DNA of 64,000 nt from Chelydra serpentina (taxonomy: Eukaryota > Chordata > Testudines > Chelydridae): the NCBI GenBank assembly GCA_037349315.1, contig JBAIAC010000003.1, positions 14,818,501-14,882,500 on the forward strand, read 5' to 3'. The position numbers and the translations under genes were made by a program. Below are positions 45,989 to 57,722 of this stretch, in pieces. Each line of letters opens with the position of its first letter. Within the stretch, counting starts at the first letter, position 1. The notes under the pieces were generated by a model. That model saw only the letters and a list, made by a program, of their open reading frames with translations. It ran no database searches and had not been told where the DNA came from.

Positions 45989-47844
45989 CTGTCAAAACAA
46001 AACAAAACCAAAGATCACCAGTAAAAATCTAAATTATAAATATAAAACATCCATTTTGTAATTCCCAAAACCAAGAGTGTACTTCAGAAACCTCTGAAAA
46101 TCTATCCAAGACTGTCAATTATTATTAAATTACAAATAGGAGAATAAAAACAAAAAGATTTGGTGAGTTTGCTCTTCCTTACATTAGATAAATATTTTAT
46201 TTTATGAACTGAACAAATACTAATTCATTTTTCTTTAAAATTATTTTTACTTTTTGCTCACAAGTATGAACTCACCCTCTGAAAAACCTGCCTTAAATTT
46301 TAATCTTTATCTTTAAAAAAAAAAAGTCTACTTTAACTATAATCTAAAACAAATTCTTGATTGCTTTATACTATCAGGAGACACATTAGCTTTATAAAAT
46401 ATTACTCATTGTCGAACTAAATGTAGAATATGTCTAAAAATATATTTCTGAATCCCTTCCCCTGCCTCCTCCCATTCAAAGCTGGGAATCAAGTATTCCC
46501 ATACTTTACAGGCTACCCTCTTCGCAAAGAGACTCATTTTGCATCTGCTTTCACACAAAAAGTCGGAAAGCTCTTTCTTTCTGAACTTTAGAAGAGTTCT
46601 GTGAAGTTTGCGAGACATTGGGAGAGAGCTCTCTTTCTAGTTCCACTTGTCTCATGAATCCAAAAGCTCTGGCGACTTAAAAGCCATGCTGTGCCTCCAT
46701 TACCTATGCAGCCATGTCTTACAATGTGATAATTGGTCAACTGAATTAAATTTAGTGCGGACTCATCACAACTTCCAGATGACTAGAGCTCTTGACAAGT
46801 TCATCGGTTCTGTTAATTTCTTCAAGGCCTCTTTAATCAAAGAGGGCTACAACAATTACTGTGAGAGAACGAGTGTGATTTTTGTTGGGTTAAAGACCAA
46901 GAGAGAGGAATACAGAAGTTACGTTCACCATCTTAAAAAGCAACAACAACTTTTCTGTATTCGGCCTGCTTCGGCCACGGAATCCTGCCGGAGGGCAAGC
47001 ACCAAGGGCTGCATTTTTCAAAGCAGCAAATGCCTTTACTCTCGGAGCCAGGCACAGACTCTCCAGCTTCCCTTCGGTTCCTCCCGGAGCAGCTCAGGGC
47101 TGCTCAGCCGCGGACGGGAGATGAAACCAGATGCAAAACCTGCTCCCATTACACAACATTTCCCCCCGCTCGCACCCCGGCCCCGGCAAGGGCGCTCGCT
47201 CTGCGGAGCCCCCGAGCGGCGCGGGCCAGGCCCAGCCGCCGAGCTCCGCACGCAGGGCCGGGCCGGGCCGGGCCGGGGGGGCCGGCGGATTCCTGCGCGT
47301 GGCGGTGCCCGCAGCCCCGGCGGCGGCTGCATTCCTCCCACAGGCACGCGGCCATTTTCCCCGAGCCCCGACACAAAGCCGCCCCCGTCCCCGCTCCCCC
47401 CGCAGCCCCCGCCGCCCCGAGCGGCCCACCTGCCCCCCGCCGAGCCCGGCGGCGGCTTCCCGGTCCCCGCGCGATCGCCCTGCGGGCCCCCTCAGCGGGG
47501 AGCCGCCGCCGCCCGCCCCGCGCCCCGGCCCAAGGTCCCGCCCGCCAGCCGCGGAGACCCAGGCCCAGCCCCGGGCAGGAAATCGCTGTCCAGCCTCCCG
47601 GGCCGCGCGGCCTGGCGCTCTCGGCCGCGCCGAGCCCCTTCCGGGGGCCTCGCCGGCCGCTTCAGGACCAGCGGCCCGAGCAGCTCCGCCGGGCGCAGCG
47701 CGGGAGGGGCCCCGCGCGGGGCAGGCCCCGGCCCCTTAGCCTTGGTGCTGATCCCCCGCCCCGGCCGGGCCTGGCCGCCCCCGCCGCAGATCAGCCCTGG
47801 ACAGCGCCTCTGGCTCCCCGCGCCGCCGGGCCCGCGGCACTCAC
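45989..47844 (-). other. REST: REST intron 1
   Basis: About 1.9 kb between the probable non-coding exon 1 donor and the first coding exon. The part nearest exon 1 is within the CpG island; the rest is AT-rich. No repeat recognised. Confidence 0.55.
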
Positions 47845-48110
47845 CGGCGGGGCCGGGCCGCCGCCCGCCCGGGCTCTGCCCTGCTCCCGAGGGCTGGGGG
47901 GCCGGGCTCAGGGCGCGGGGCGGCCGCGAGTCTCCTGCGGGCGGCGGGAGGCGCCGCGCATTCCAGCACACCCCGCGCCGCAGCGCCGCCCGGCACCGCC
48001 CCGCCCCGCCCCGCCCCGCCGCCGGGCCCCCCGCCCCCGCGCGGCCCCGCCCCAGCCGCGGGGCACGCGGGGCGGCCTCGCCGGGGAGCTGCGGGCGGGG
48101 TGATGGGTGG
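46950..48110 (-). promoter_or_regulatory. REST: CpG island / REST promoter region
   Basis: Very high GC and CpG density in otherwise AT-rich surroundings. It includes a run of GC boxes (ccgccccgccccgccccgcc, about 47998-48020), candidate Sp1 sites placed just upstream of the inferred exon 1. TATA-less CpG-island promoters are usual for REST. The long Pro/Arg/Ala-rich open frames across it are a by-product of composition. Confidence 0.75.
47845..47990 (-). other. REST: Probable REST non-coding exon 1
   Basis: A strong donor (CCGCCG then gtgagt) lies at 47845/47844 on the - strand, 1.86 kb upstream of the first coding exon and just downstream of the GC boxes. The 5' limit is a guess. Vertebrate REST has alternative non-coding first exons in a CpG island, so others may exist here. 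Confidence 0.5.
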
Positions 48111-49320
48111 GGGTGAGGTGCGGCGATGTGGGGGTGAGCGACGGGGCTGTGGGGTGGGAGGGGGGTTATAGGGACCTGCAGGGTGAGGTGGGAGGATGTG
48201 GGGGTGACCGATGGGGCTGTGGGGTGGGAGGGGGGTGATAGGGACCTGCAGGGTGAGGTGGGAGGATGTGGGGGTGGTCGATGGGGCTGTGGGGTGGGAG
48301 GGGGGTGATAGGGACCTCCAGGGTGAGATGGGAGGATGTGGGGGTGACCGATGGGGCTGTGGGGTGGGAGGGGGTGATAGGGACCTGCAGGGTGAGGTAG
48401 GAGGATGTGGGGGTGACCGATGGGGCTGTGGGGTGGGAGGGGGTGATAGGGACCTGCAGGGTGAGGTGGGAGGATGTGGGGGTGACCGATGGGGCTGTGG
48501 GGTGGGAGGGAGGTGATAGGGACCTGCAGGGTGAGGTGGGAGGATGTGGGGGTGACCGATGGGGCCCTGGGGTGGGAGGGGGGTGATAGGGACCTGCAGG
48601 GTGAGGTGGGAGGATGTGGGGGTGACCGATGGGGCTGTGGGGTGGGAGGGGGGTGATAGGGACCTGCAGGGTGAGGTGGGAGGATGTGGGGGTGACCGAT
48701 GGGGCTGTGGGGTGGGAGGGGGGGTGATAGGGAGCTGCAGGGTGAGGTGGGACGATGTGGGGGTGACCGATGGGGCTGTGGGGTGGGAGGGGGGAGATAG
48801 GGACCTGCAGGGTGAGATGGGAGGATGTGGGGGTGACCGATGGGGCTGTGGGGTGGGAGGGGGGAGATAGGGACCTGCAGGGTGAGATGGGAGGATGTGG
48901 GGGTGACCGATGGGGCTGTGGGGTGGGGGGGGTGATAGGGACCTGCAGGGTGAGGTGGGAGGATGTGGGGGTGATCGATGGGGCTGTGGGGTGGGAGGGG
49001 GGTTATAGGGACCTGCAGGGTGAGGTAGGAGGATGTGGGGGTGATCGATGGGGCTGTGGGGTGGGAGGGGGGTGATAGGGACCTGCAGGGTGAGGTGAGG
49101 CGATGTGGGGGTGGTCGATGGAGCTGTGAGGTGGGAGGGGGTGATAGGGACCTGCAGGGTGAGATGGGAGGATGTGGGGTGAGAGGGGGGTGATAGGGAC
49201 CTGCAGGGTGAGGTGGGAGGATGTGGGGGTGACCGATGGGGCTGTGGGGTGGGAGGGGAGTGATAGGGACCTGCAGCGTGAGGTGGGAGGATGTGGGGGT
49301 GACCGATGGGACTGGGGGGG
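48110..49320 (+). repeat. G-rich minisatellite, about 17 copies of a 70-bp unit
   Basis: The unit contains 'gaggatgtgggggtgaccga', 'ggggctgtggggtgggaggg' and 'gatagggacctgcagggtga' in that order. Copies differ by single substitutions and 1-2 base changes in the G runs. Every unit has several runs of three or more G on the + strand. The array begins immediately upstream of the REST promoter. Confidence 0.95.
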
Positions 49321-50995
49321 TGATGTTGAGTTGGGGGTGATTGATTGGGCTGTGAGGTAGGAGAGGGGGTGATAGGAACCCGGGGGGTGATGGTGAGGAA
49401 ATGTGGGGGTGATTGATGGGACTTTGGGGGTGTTATGGTGAGGTGGGGATGACTGATGGGACTGTGGGGTAGGGGTGACAGGTGGACTGTGAGGTGTGGG
49501 TGATGATGAGGGGGGATGTGGGGTGATTGAAGGGACTGTGATTGATTGTGAGAGGCTGAGAAATGGAAGGGATGCTGAGGGGGGCTGTGAGTTTGGATGA
49601 AGGATGTTGTCGGGATGGTGGAGGGGGCTGTGAGGTTATGGCGAGGTGGGGATGTCATGAGAGAGCTGTGGGTGGGGATATTGTGAAGGGTAGATGTCAT
49701 GAGGGGCGACTGAAGTGGGAGGGGGCTGTGAAGTGGGAATGACTGAGGGCCTGTGAGGTGGGGGGTTGTGGAAGGTGGGCAGGTTTGGGTGGGTGGTTGT
49801 GAGGGGCCGCAAGTGGGAGGGTGTCATGGAATGAGTGTTAGGGATGATGTGGAGACGCCTGGGAGCTCAGGGATATCTTTTGTGCAGTTGTAAGGCCGGG
49901 AGGTGATTCTCTGGAACCCTGATGGGGTGTATCCTAGGGTTGATTGTTAAGAGGAGGTGATTGTGAGGAGTCTGAGGGACTGACGTGGGGTTGTGAGGTG
50001 GAGAGGAGGGTGTTGTGAGAATTGTGAGGGAGTGATTCTGGGGGGGTATGAGGTAGGGAGATGTTGGGCAGCTTTTGGGGGCAGTTGTGAGTGATGAAGG
50101 GGCTGTGAAGTGGAGGGTTGTCGTGTGGTGGTTATTGTGAGGTGGCAAGAATGTCACAGGGGTGAGTGAGGTGAGGGTGACTGTGAAGGGGGGACATACC
50201 ATGGAGGTGATTGTGAGTGAACTGTGAGATAGTAGCATGTTTTGGGGGGTGATTGTGTGGGGAGCTGCAAGTTGAGGAGGATTGTGAGGTGGGCAAGCGT
50301 GAGGGGGGTGACTGTGAGGACCTGTGAGGTGGGGTGTGTTGTGGATGGGTGGGTGAGTTAGTGAATAGGAGGAGGCAGTGAGATGAGAAAAATGTTATGG
50401 GAGACCATTGTGAGGTGGGGGATGTCCTGGGGGTGATTGTGAGGATGATGACTATGTGGGAGCTGCAAGTTCAGGGATGTCTTGGGGATGATTGTGAGGA
50501 GTCTCTGAAATGGGGGCATATTGGTCAGGGTGATTGTGAGAGGCTGGGAGGTGAGGTATGTCTTGGAGGCAATTGTGAAATGGGGTGTCTTGTGTGTATA
50601 TGGGATTCTGAGGGGTGTGGGGTGGGGGTATGTCATGGGGTGACTGTGAGGTGTGGGGATTATGAGAAGAGGCCAGTTAAGACCCCGTTTGAGAGAGGTC
50701 TCGTGTGGGTGAGTGATTTTGAGGGGGCTGTGTGAGGTGGGAGGTATCATAAGTCAGTGATTATGAGGTGGGGGGGTCTCTTGTGCTGGGCGGGGGTGAT
50801 AGTGCAGAGGGCCTCTGAAGTGAGCAGTCCAGTGTTTCTGAGGTGATTGTTGTCAGGGTTGTAAGGCATGGGCCTCTCGTGTGGATGACTGGAGAGGCTG
50901 CAAGGTGAGATTCTCATGTGTCAGATTGTGAGGTGGGGAGTTCTATGTGTCAGGGTGTGATAGGGACTCTGAGGTGGAGAGGTCTCGTGTGATAG
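49321..50995 (+). repeat. Degenerate GT/G-rich extension of the minisatellite
   Basis: The same composition continues without exact periodicity, with recurrent 'ggtgattgtgagg'-like words at variable spacing. It appears to be an older, decayed part of the array. The long open frames on either strand reflect low complexity. Confidence 0.75.
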
Positions 50996-53900
50996 TGGGG
51001 TAGGGTTTGCAGGGTGCTGCTGTGGTTTTGGGCCTGCGCACACAGTGAGTTGAGCACCTGTAGAAAGGGAAGTGCTAGGTCACCCACATCCTTCACAGGA
51101 ACCCAGTCCCATATAGAGAGGAATGGCCCTGGTGTAAGAAGGGAGATGCCAATCATGCTGATCAGGCTCCCAACACAGTTACACTGCTGCTTTGGCTGGC
51201 AGTGGAATGGGGTTGAGCATTGGTAGCGTTGTAGATAGGGGTACCATTTTAGATTTGGGAGCGGGGGCAACTTTAACTGTGATTCCAGAGGCTACTTAGG
51301 TACCTGAAAACTCTAGGTTTTTTTAAGCTAACTTAGAAATTAGCTGACAGGAGCATTGTATCTAATTCCTATATAAAGAAAGAAAAAAATACACACACAC
51401 CAGTTGAAGCCATATTTTAAATTTATATGTAAATTTAGAATAATAGAGAATACAGCAAGATATTCCCAATCCCAAACCTTCAGGTATCAGTTCTGGAGCC
51501 TTAATACAGATATCAAAAACACAAGTTTGATACTTTGTACACTTATCTTTAGTAGAGATAAAAAAAATCAAATCTGCTTAAAATCGGCTTACTTTTTCTA
51601 ACAGACTTCACTAAAAGTAAAAATAGGGTTGGCCTTAAGATGTGCAGGGACACAGATTTCTGGGTGGGGATTCTATGAGTTATCTTCACCTCCAGGTCCA
51701 CTACTAGAAAGATGAGGGGGAAAATCAGTTGCTGTTAGAAGACTGTTTCAGCTACTGCATGCCCCACAAAGCATGGGACCTAACCAACTGCTTGTCTCAC
51801 TTGTGTTTCAAAAAGACTCTATTTATATTAACAGGCACAGCAGAAACCCAACCTTTGTACAGAATGACTTGTATTGCTGTTTTCTTTACTGTGCAGTCAC
51901 AAAGCTGTTGGCTGATAATGTTTTAAAAATCAGCTTGGACTGAACTTATATGTTTTCAGTTGAACTGCTTTGTCAATCTTAAATGCTAAGATAGAGTTGA
52001 GTAGTTAAGGAACTAATTTAATTGGAAGATTTAAAAAACCACTCCTTTCAGCTGCCTTGGTGCTGCTCTCTCTTTTCATCTCACCAACTTCAAAGTGTAC
52101 TTTATCTTCCTCTGCACTGCACCCAACATCAGACATAAAGAAGAGGGCAGACTCAGGAGTTGGCAGAGTGAAACTCTTTAGACAAATTTGAAAGTTAAAG
52201 ATATTTTTCCTACATACAAAAATAATTGGAAAATTCAAACCAAGTCAGGATTCATTTAGAGCATTAGGTCTAGTCATATTTTTAAATACTTTATCTTGCC
52301 AGCTCCTTGATATAACGATGAATTCATTTTTAGTCTTTATCCCGTCAGGAATTTCAGCTCAAGTGAGCCCAGTTGGTGTCGATAGTCCTGAGCTGCTTCA
52401 TGCATTTCAAGTTGAGGAATATTATTAAACTTCTCCCACAGATGGCTGACGGCTTTTGTATACTGTTCTTTTCTATGGATTTTCTTTTCTTGGTGTTGAA
52501 AGCATTGCTTTGACTCTTTTCGTGATTACTGGTGGATTGGGTAAATAATTAAGCAAGTTCACAGAACAGTTTAATTTGGTGCAGAATAGTTCAGCACCAA
52601 ATATATATATAGGTATAATATTTAACCTAATGTTATTTTAGTTAAAATGCAATCCTGCAATCTGATCCACACACAGACTCTCACCACTTGACTTCGATGG
52701 GATTCCCTATGGGCATAAAGGTCTGTCTGTGTGAAGTCCCCGTAAAATTATTGGGGCTCTGTACTGATGCAGAGGTCAGACCACATGAAGCAGTTGCGGA
52801 AGCCAGACATATATTGTAAACTCTTCAGGAGAGGGAGTATGTTTTCATGTATAACATATACAGAACCAATACACCACCAGTACGTAACAAAAAATAATGA
52901 TAATATAAATATATAGGTTTTCATTTGTTGTATGACTCATTTTAAGTGCCTCAGTTAGTTATATATTTAATATCTTATTAATTCAACATATAGAGAGATC
53001 TATGCAAATTTACATTAGTCAAGGATCTGGTCCTATAATTTCTTAATTCTTAGAAACTGAATTCAGTGCTTGTTAAAAATGACAGACTGACTGCAGTGGA
53101 AATGTAGATTCTCCTTTTTTACCTTTTCCCTCCAATTACAAGGGTTTTTTTAATGTACAGTTCTATCCCTACCCAAAATCCAATCATCCAATAAGAGGGG
53201 AGGCAGCTCTCCAGTAATAAAGTCTATTTGTTCACAAAACAGGTACAGCATTGGCAACAGCTGGGCATGCATCTCCACACTATCTTCGGCAATGTGCATC
53301 AAATCTGGTTAAAAGAGACCCATCTCTATTTCAGTTTTAAAAATGCTATGGTAGTATGCAGTATGTCAGTCTACAATAGAAAGAGTCCAGTTAGATCGCT
53401 TCTCAGTTTTTAATGAAAGAGATATGTTTGATTCTTTTTTTTTTCTTTTTTTTTTAGTGATGGGCTTGATGGGCTTTAAGGGGAAAATGATTTATTTTCT
53501 TGGAATGTATAACTTTAATCTTAACTTTGAGTTTCCAGGCTTTGTAATGTTTGTGAGTAAAATTTTCGGAAGTGCTTAAGTGACTTAGGAATTTGACTTG
53601 ACTTTTAATGGACCTTAGGAACATAAGTCAGTTAAGTACGTCTTGAATGTTTTACCATGTCTTTTGAAAAATAAAAGTTCTTTTAAGACTTTTCTTCTTT
53701 AAATACTTGCTAAATATTTATAATTTTAATTGTAACATAAGGGGGTTTTTACTATAGAATTTTCTTAAATTTTTTAAATAATTGCTTATTAACAGTAACA
53801 GAAGTCATTGTGGGTGGAGCTTACAAACTGTGCAGAGACTCTGACCTTCCAAAATATCCTTTACATACTCATGAAAGTTCCTTCCTTCTGTTTCCTAGAG

Positions 53901-54065
53901 GAAATCTCCTTGTTCTTCCTCCTGTGACTGCCTGCCCTCAGTGCCCTTCATTCAGGGGTGTAGCTCCCAGGGAGAGCAAATATAGTGGACTTATCTGGGA
54001 AGAGGATCTTCCCAAACCATCACCTTTGCAACTTCCATGTATCTTTCTTCCTCTGGCCACAAAGA
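50996..54065. other. Intergenic sequence, no gene seen
   Basis: AT-rich, with poly(T) near 53438-53456 and a 'gtgcttaagtgacttagg' repeat trace near 53570. No exon recognised; distal REST regulatory elements could lie here. Confidence 0.35.
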
Positions 54066-55105
54066 CATAAGAACATCAAAATGGCCATAATGGTTAAGAT
54101 CAGTGGTCCATCTAATCCAGTACCCTGTCTTCCAACAGTGGCTGGTGCCAGATGCTTTGGGGGGAATGAACAGAACAGGGAATTTATCGAGTCATCCATC
54201 CCCTGTCATCCTGTCCCAGCATCTGGCTTAGGAACACTGGGAGCATGGGGTTGCATCCCTGACTGTCTTGGCTAATAGCCATTGATGAACCTATCTTCCA
54301 TTAACTTATCTAATTCTTTTTTGAATCCAGTTATACTTTTGGACTTCACAACATCCCCTGGCAGTGAGTTCCACAGATTGACTTTATGTTGTGTGAAGCA
54401 GTACTTCCTAATGTTTGTTTTAAACCTGCTGCCTATTCATTTCTTTGGGTGACCCCAGTTCTTATGTAAAAGGGTAAATAACACTTCTTTATTCACTATC
54501 TCCATACCATTCATGATTTTATAGACCTCCATGTCCCCCCCCATCCCCCCCGCTCGTCTCTTTTCCAAGCTAAACTGTCCCAGTCTTTTTAATTTCTCCT
54601 CATATAGAAATTGTTCCATACCATAATTATTTTGTTGCCCTTCTCTGTACCTTTTCAAGTTCTAATATATCTTTTCTGAAATGGGACAACCAGAATTGCA
54701 TGCATTATGATATTTACTGTCTTATTATCTATCCCTTTCTGAAGGGTTCCTAACATCCTGTTAGCTTTTTTAACTGCCACTGCATGTTGTGTGGCTGTTT
54801 TCAGAGAACTATCCACAATGACTCCAAGATCTCTTTCTTGAGTGGTAACAGCTAATTTAGACTTCATCATTTTGACTGAACAGTTGGGATTATGTTTTCC
54901 AATGTCCATTACTTTGTATTTATCAACACTGAATTTCATCTGCCATTTTGTTGTCCAGATACTCAGTTTTGTGAGATCCCTTTGTAACTCTTCGCAGTCT
55001 GCTATGGACCTAACTATCTTGAGTAGTTTTGTATTGTCTGCAATGTTTCCCACCTCCCTGTTTACCTCTTTTTTCAGATCATTTATAAATCCATTGAGCA
55101 GCACA

Positions 55106-56486
55106 CAGGGCCGGTGCAAGGATTTTTCGTGCCTTAGGCGAAACTTCCACCTTGTGCCCCCCCCTCCAGCCCCGGGAGCCCTACGACAGCTCCCCACCCC
55201 TCCTCCACCCGGGGAGCCCCCCCCCGTGGCAGCTCACCTCCGCTCAGGGCCGGTGCAAGGAAGTTTCGCTCCCTAGGTGAAACTTCCTTGCACCAGCACT
55301 GCACACACCCTCCCCCGCTAACGCTGCCCCACCCCATGGCAGCCAGCTTCCCATCTCCCCCAAGGCAACTCCCCATCCCCCGCGGCAGCTCCTCAGCTCC
55401 CCACCCCCACCCCGTGGCCGCTAACTGCGCCCCGCCGCGGCAGCCAGCTCCCTGTCCCCCCGAGGTAGCTCCCTGCCCGCAGGCCACGTCAGCGCCTCAG
55501 CCCCCTGCCCGCGGCGGCTACCCGCTCCTCCCCCCGCAGCTAACCCACAGGCCGGGGAAGCTTCCCGCCCCCCGCCCGCAGCGGCCGGCTCCCCACTCCC
55601 CCCCCATCCCGCGGCAGCAGCTCACCTCCGCCAGTGCTGCGCCAGCAGGGCTGGCCCTAGCTTTTTGGCCACCCCAAGCAAAAAAAAAAACAACCCACAA
55701 GCGCCGCCCCCCCCCAACTCTGGCCAAACCCCCCCCCCCAACAATGCCGCCCTGCCAAAACGCCGGGGGGGGGCCAGCGGGGAGGGCTGCATGCCCGCCG
55801 CCCCACTCCCCCGCCAGTGGGGAGCGCGGAACGCCTGCCGCCCCGCTGCCCTGGCCGGGGCGCCGGCGGGGAGCAGAGCACGCCTGCCGCCCCACTCCCC
55901 CGGCTGGGGCGCCGGCGGGGAGCGGAGCATGCCTGCCGCCCCACTCCCCCGGCCAGGGCGCCAGAGGAAGATTAGTTTTTTTTGTAAATTAAAAAAACAA
56001 CAACAAAACAAAAAACCTTGAGTGCCGCCCCCCTCCACGTGCTGCCCCAAGCACGTGCTTGGTAGGCTGGTGCCTGGAGCCGGCCCTGTGCGCCAGCAGC
56101 TGCCACAATGCCTCCTGGGAGTCGCCGCCCCCCAAATGCCGGCGCCCTAGGTGACTGCCTAGGGTCGCCTAATGGAAGCACTGGCCCTGCCTCCGCTTCG
56201 CCTCCTCCCCGATCATGCTGGCGCTGCTCCACCTCTCCTGCCTCCCAGGCTTGCGGCGCCAATCAGCTGTTTGGCGCCGCAAGCCTGGGAGGGGAGAATT
56301 AGAGCGGGGGCGGCATAATCAGGGGAGGAGGCGGAGCGGAGGTGAGCTGGGGCGGGGAGCGATGCCCCTGCATGCCCCCTGTTACTTGCTGTGGATGGTT
56401 CTCCCCATGCCCGCCTGCCCCAGCTCACCTCCTCCCCTGAGCACACTTTATGGTGCCTAGTTCGTCTAGTGGTTGCACCGGCCCTG
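55106..56486. mobile_element. hAT-type element A, inserted in CR1, carrying element B
   Basis: Ends CAGGGCCGGTGCAAGG and its inverse TTGCACCGGCCCTG, flanked by identical 8-mers 'gcagcaca' (55098-55105 and 56487-56494). The interior is GC-rich with internal repeats of its own end sequence (about 55246-55300) and no transposase frame. Confidence 0.88.
55646..56088. mobile_element. hAT-type element B nested in element A
   Basis: Ends CAGGGCTGGCCCTAGC and AGCCGGCCCTG, flanked by identical 'tgcgccag' (55638-55645 and 56089-56096). The interior has poly(C), poly(G) and CpG-rich tandem-like blocks ('gccccactcccccggc' repeated). No transposase. Confidence 0.88.
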
Positions 56487-56989
56487 GCAGCACAGATTCT
56501 TGGAGGACCCTGCTATTTACCTCTCCATTCTGAAAGCTACTAGGCTCAGCACACAGACCCCCAAAGAGAGCACACTATACATTGCAGTCAAGCAGACATG
56601 CAGCAAGCACGCAACACACTGACTAACTAACAGACAAGAAACTCACCCCAAGGGTCAGATAGTCGCTCCTCCTTCACCTGGAAAAATCCCTTGCAAAACT
56701 CCCCTGCTCGCTGCTCCTGTTCCCTAAGCCGGTTGCCTCTACTTCCCTATGTGCCTCTCTGTCTCTACCAGTTCCCCAGAACATGTCCCATTCCCACGGG
56801 TGTCTGCTTATTGTTCACCCCCTTGTCCTCAATGTAAAGCTTGAGTTACAACTCAAGCAGTGCCCTGGAGTCCCAGACACACACAAAATCCTTTCGTGCA
56901 AGTGTGATGCTCTTAACTGGAGTTTGCTGGTCCATCAGGGTTATAGCCAGCTCAGCACAACTGGTCAGCTGCTTGCATGATCAGGCTAT

Positions 56990-57722
56990 TATTTTTTTTT
57001 TAATTTTTTTTTACATTTCAGAAGTGTTTACTTTATTCATTACTTGAGGCTGGAGATGTATAGTTAAGTGAATAGTTTACAGAAAGGAAAAAAAAAGTTA
57101 AATAGACTCTTTATGGGGGGGGCTTCTTTTTTTTTTAAAGCCAGCACAATTATGGAGCTTTTAAAAAAAAGAGAAATCAAGCTGAGAAGCTGAAAGCCCC
57201 AACTACACAGAAGGTAGTAGTATTCATACTAACAAAAGACTCTTAAGCAAAATCTACAGACATGTATAATATGTACGATACAAGAAGACAAGAGCTAAGA
57301 GTTTTTAGTATGGACTTCTACCAGTCCGGAACTCATTTTTAATAACTGTACAGCAAACATCAGTAGATTAATATACACAAACTAAGGTTCAATATTTAGG
57401 TGAAATATTTCTTAAAGGGGGTGAGCCATCATGTACACTATTGTTGGCTTTGTTGCTGCTGCTCCCTCTGTGCCACTTCTTGCTGGCGAATTGTCTCCTG
57501 TGCTGCTCGCTGCATTTTCTCTAGCTTTTCTAGGGTAACCGATTTTAAAGGCAACAGTTTTGGCTTACATAACACCATAGTAGCCACATCCTCCACTGAC
57601 AACTGCCCTTGCTTGGGCAGCACCTCCCGGAAGAGGGACTTGCCCTCGGGCATGGTGGCGTCGAGCGGCTTCCTGCGGGCCCCCGGGGAGCTGCCGGCGG
57701 AGGCTGACCCGCCCCCACGTGG
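56990..57722 (-). pseudogene. BBIP1: BBIP1 retrocopy (processed, A-tailed)
   Basis: On the - strand, a CpG-rich leader with a strong start context (gacgccacc then ATG), an uninterrupted coding region (57653-57438), a 3' UTR of about 400 bp, AATAAA at 57037-57032, and an A-rich tail at about 57012-56990 form an intronless copy of a spliced, polyadenylated mRNA. The known BBIP1 gene of vertebrates has introns and lies elsewhere. A possible short flanking repeat ('aggcta') is too weak to call a target duplication. Because the frame is intact it may be recent or under selection; it is listed as pseudogene for its origin, not for damage. Confidence 0.85.
57438..57653 (-). CDS. BBIP1: BBIP1-like ORF (BBSome-interacting protein 1), intact
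   Basis: 71 codons plus stop. It begins [20 protein letters not shown], continues [19 protein letters not shown], then a helical [19 protein letters not shown] segment, and ends in a Gln-rich tail. The core [15 protein letters not shown] and [10 protein letters not shown] are the signature of BBIP1/BBIP10, the small BBSome subunit needed for BBSome assembly and ciliary traffic. Length fits the family (about 70-90 aa). The upstream frame stays open into the leader, but the ATG at 57653 has the Kozak context. Whether it is transcribed is unknown. Confidence 0.85.
   Translation of the reverse strand: MPEGKSLFREVLPKQGQLSVEDVATMVLCKPKLLPLKSVTLEKLEKMQRAAQETIRQQEVAQREQQQQSQQ

Larger units (their letters stand above)
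54066..56590 (-). repeat. CR1-type LINE 3' part, interrupted by a hAT element
   Basis: On the - strand: ORF2-end sequence (ATQHAVAVKKANRMLGTLQK) at about 54690-54790, then the 3' region, ending near 54066 with 'atggccattttgatgttctt'. The ORF2 end is broken by frameshifts. The LINE sequence stops at 55105 and resumes at 56487, so the hAT element between was inserted into it. Confidence 0.85.

Noticed and set aside
46647..48116. 489-codon Pro/Arg/Ala-rich frame on the + strand over the REST CpG island, with other long frames overlapping it
   Set aside because: Composition effect of very GC-rich DNA. No domain, overlapping frames equally open, and antisense to the REST promoter.
48110..49320. 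CRISPR-like array
   Set aside because: The repeats are contiguous 70-bp units without spacers, in a vertebrate nuclear locus; it is a minisatellite.
47841..49700. 619-codon frame on the - strand as an independent protein-coding gene
   Set aside because: Mostly translation of a minisatellite in shifting phase; no recognisable domain. Kept only as an observation about the REST leader.
54437..55197. A host gene with the block ATQHAVAVKKANRMLGTLQK
   Set aside because: This is the end of CR1 ORF2, split by frameshifts and flanked by the CR1 3' region.
55134..56050. Several long Pro/Ala/Gly-rich frames on both strands
   Set aside because: They lie within the nested GC-rich hAT elements A and B; all frames are open because of composition.
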